From assembly GCA_013619035.1 (NCBI GenBank), contig JABXKX010000305.1, forward strand, positions 1-6,773: 6,773 nucleotides of DNA. Reading direction: 5' to 3'. A model generated the notes under the pieces. The model made no database searches, had not been told where the DNA came from, and saw only the letters and a program-made list of their open reading frames with translations. Made by a program: the position numbers and the translations under genes. Positions 5,522 to 6,773 of this stretch are shown piece by piece; the first letter of the stretch is position 1, and each line of letters starts with the position of its first letter. The DNA comes from Peptostreptococcaceae bacterium. GTDB taxonomy: Bacteria; Bacillota_A; Clostridia; Peptostreptococcales; Acidaminobacteraceae.

Positions 5522-5557
5522 TTTATCATAGTCAAGGATTTTCATTAATGATAAACT
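5522..5557 (+). promoter_or_regulatory. Weak promoter candidate with overlapping inverted repeat
   Basis: A candidate extended -10 promoter reads TAGTCA (5529-5534), 17 nt, then TG-A-TAAACT (-10 at 5552-5557); each hexamer matches the consensus at 4 of 6 positions. A perfect 8-bp inverted repeat, TTTATCAT (5522-5529) and ATGATAAA (5548-5555), touches the -35 and covers most of the -10, which is where a repressor site would be expected. The terminator just upstream means the phosphoesterase gene needs either its own promoter or read-through. The promoter is a guess; the inverted repeat is directly visible. Confidence 0.35.
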
Positions 5558-5583
5558 GGTAAGGTATCTTAAAAGGAGGCTCA

Positions 5584-6486
5584 ATGATAAAATTCGCTAT
5601 TTTTACAGATCTACACTATGATTTTATTCCAGATGGTCAAGAGAGACTAAATACTTTTCTCCATGAAATCAAAGATAAGGATCTTGATTTCATTATGAAT
5701 TTAGGTGATTTTTGTTTACCAATACCAGAAAACAAACACGTTTTAAATCATCTAGAGAGTTTGAGTATGCCATGTTATCACGTTTTAGGCAATCACGATT
5801 CAGATACTTTTGAAAAACCACAGATTTTGGATTTCTTGAATCTTCAAAATAGTTATTATGCTTTTACTTATAATGATACAAAATTCATTGTTCTAGATGC
5901 TTGTTTTACAGAAGTTAACGGCGTTTATACGGCTTATAATCGTAAAAACTATAAAGCAACAAACGGAAAATATCCGATTATTCCACCTGACCAATTGGAA
6001 TGGTTAAAGCATGAATTGAATGATACCTACAGTAACTATATTTTATTCTCTCATCACAGTCTCGAAAATGAATTTGCTAATCGAGGTATATATAATCGTT
6101 TAGAAATACAAAAAATATTAACTGACGTTACTGAACAAGGTAAAAAAGTGAGCTGTTTTAACGGTCATGACCATGCAGGTTCAAATATAACAATAAACAA
6201 AGTTAATTATATTGGTATCAACGGCATGTCTTATATCTGGTTTGGTGATCTTTGTACACTCAAACCTTATTCAAGAGAAATGTATCAACAGTATCCACTT
6301 TTAAATGAAATTGTATTATACGATGAAAGTTTATTTGCAGTGGTTACAATAGATACTTCTGGTGAAATACACTTAGAAGGTAGAACCGGTGGTTATAAAA
6401 CGATTTCACCAACGGATCTTGGATTATCAGATCATTGGAACGGAAGAAAACTTTCATCTGTAATTTCATCACTCCATATAAAATAA
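5584..6486 (+). CDS. Calcineurin-like metallophosphoesterase
   Basis: The 300-residue protein has the full metal-binding motif set of the calcineurin-like phosphoesterase superfamily, in order: DLH (D9, H11), GDF (D42), GNHD (69-72, N70 and H71), SHH (H157) and GHDH (194-197, H195 and H197). It should hydrolyse a phosphomonoester or phosphodiester with two divalent metal ions. There is no signal peptide or membrane segment, so it is probably cytoplasmic. The C-terminal region (about 205-300) carries the beta-rich tail seen in single-domain members. AAAAGGAGG (5571-5579) lies 4 nt before the ATG. It follows the purine operon on the same strand but is separated by a strong terminator. A nucleotide-related substrate is tempting from the neighbourhood but not shown by the sequence; ADP-ribose or CDP-alcohol phosphatase-like enzymes share these motifs. 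Family confidence is high, substrate unknown. Confidence 0.88.
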   Translation: MIKFAIFTDLHYDFIPDGQERLNTFLHEIKDKDLDFIMNLGDFCLPIPENKHVLNHLESLSMPCYHVLGNHDSDTFEKPQILDFLNLQNSYYAFTYNDTKFIVLDACFTEVNGVYTAYNRKNYKATNGKYPIIPPDQLEWLKHELNDTYSNYILFSHHSLENEFANRGIYNRLEIQKILTDVTEQGKKVSCFNGHDHAGSNITINKVNYIGINGMSYIWFGDLCTLKPYSREMYQQYPLLNEIVLYDESLFAVVTIDTSGEIHLEGRTGGYKTISPTDLGLSDHWNGRKLSSVISSLHIK

Positions 6487-6542
6487 GGATTATTCAAGCG
6501 CTAAACTAATTCTATTAAAACTCAAGAAAAATAGTTGTTAAA

Positions 6543-6582
6543 GAAAATCCTTGAGAAGTATTACTTCTCAAGGATCGTTTTT
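6543..6582. terminator. Bidirectional terminator between convergent genes
   Basis: ATCCTTGAGAAGT (6547-6559) and ACTTCTCAAGGAT (6563-6575) form a perfect 13-bp stem with a 3-nt loop. On the plus strand it is followed by CG and five T residues (6578-6582), serving the phosphoesterase gene. On the minus strand it is followed by TTTTCTTT (complement of 6540-6546 and the adjoining stem base), serving the hydrolase gene. The hydrolase stop codon (6561-6563) lies in the loop and stem, so its last codons form one arm. The stretch 6487-6540 holds nothing I can identify. Confidence 0.9.
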
Positions 6583-6773
6583 ATGATGTTATTTAATTGT
6601 TCTGGTGCTTCATATGGAATACCATGAGCCGCATTTTCTATACAGACATAATGACTCCCCTTTACTACTTCAGCATTGTACTTAGCTGAAGTCAACATGA
6701 TTTTCTTTTCTTTTCTGCCTACAATAAAAGTAATCTTATCTCCTCTTATATCTGTCTGGTTAAATCTAAAAGT
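6561..6773 (-). CDS. Alpha/beta hydrolase, C-terminal part (cut by window edge)
   Basis: Reading the minus strand from the window end gives an open frame of 70 residues that ends with a TAA stop (complement of 6561-6563). It contains ITFIVGRKEKKIM and, after a further strand-helix unit, VCIENAAHGIPYEAPEQLN. This matches the end of alpha/beta hydrolase-fold proteins: a strand followed by a G-x-K/D region, then the catalytic histidine (H50 of the visible fragment, in AAHG) and a final helix beginning with a P-E-x-L/F-N motif. The nucleophile serine and the start codon lie outside the window, so substrate and length cannot be judged. The gene converges on the phosphoesterase gene and is not part of the purine operon. 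Confidence 0.82.
   Translation of the reverse strand, partial: TFRFNQTDIRGDKITFIVGRKEKKIMLTSAKYNAEVVKGSHYVCIENAAHGIPYEAPEQLNNIIKTILEK

Overview
The window is A+T-rich DNA with strong AGGAGG-type ribosome-binding sites, short intergenic gaps and classic hairpin-plus-T-run terminators. Every gene ends in TAA or TAG and every tryptophan I checked is TGG, so there is no sign of UGA reassignment. This fits a low-GC Firmicute or a standard-code Mollicutes relative such as the Acholeplasma or Izemoplasma type. I cannot name the genus. It looks like ordinary chromosome: I see no mobile element, tRNA, rRNA or CRISPR.

Layout. Positions 1-303 are a regulatory leader with no gene: a possible PurR box (16-28), a good sigma-A promoter (95-123), a guanine-family purine riboswitch aptamer (142-211), an antiterminator and an intrinsic terminator (253-279). 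Next comes one tightly packed plus-strand operon: xpt (304-876), a basic-membrane-protein (BMP) family substrate-binding lipoprotein (922-1989), a double-domain ABC ATPase nupO (2005-3519), and the permeases nupP (3512-4573) and nupQ (4566-5486). It closes with a terminator at 5491-5514. A metallophosphoesterase gene (5584-6486) follows with its own weak promoter candidate. A bidirectional terminator (6547-6582) separates it from the C-terminal end of a convergent alpha/beta hydrolase gene (minus strand, 6561-6773, cut by the window edge).

How it works together. The lipoprotein should capture a purine nucleoside or base outside the cell. NupP and NupQ form the channel, NupO powers it, and Xpt converts imported xanthine or guanine to XMP or GMP using PRPP. 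The riboswitch sits before xpt and no complete terminator separates xpt from the transporter, so one purine-sensing RNA probably turns the whole import-and-salvage unit off when purine is plentiful. This resembles the xpt-pbuX arrangement of Bacillus, with a four-gene ABC importer in place of the PbuX permease.

Most interesting points: (1) the aptamer matches the guanine riboswitch base for base through both loops and J2/3, but has about three extra nucleotides between P3 and P1, beside the ligand pocket; (2) a perfect 12-bp hairpin lies inside the start of nupO; (3) an 8-bp palindrome is repeated to form a hairpin directly before the lipoprotein gene; (4) the lipoprotein belongs to a BMP subgroup with a GPVGDGGWTY motif rather than the usual nucleoside-binding motif. 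Gene functions are well supported at family level; ligand identities are inference.
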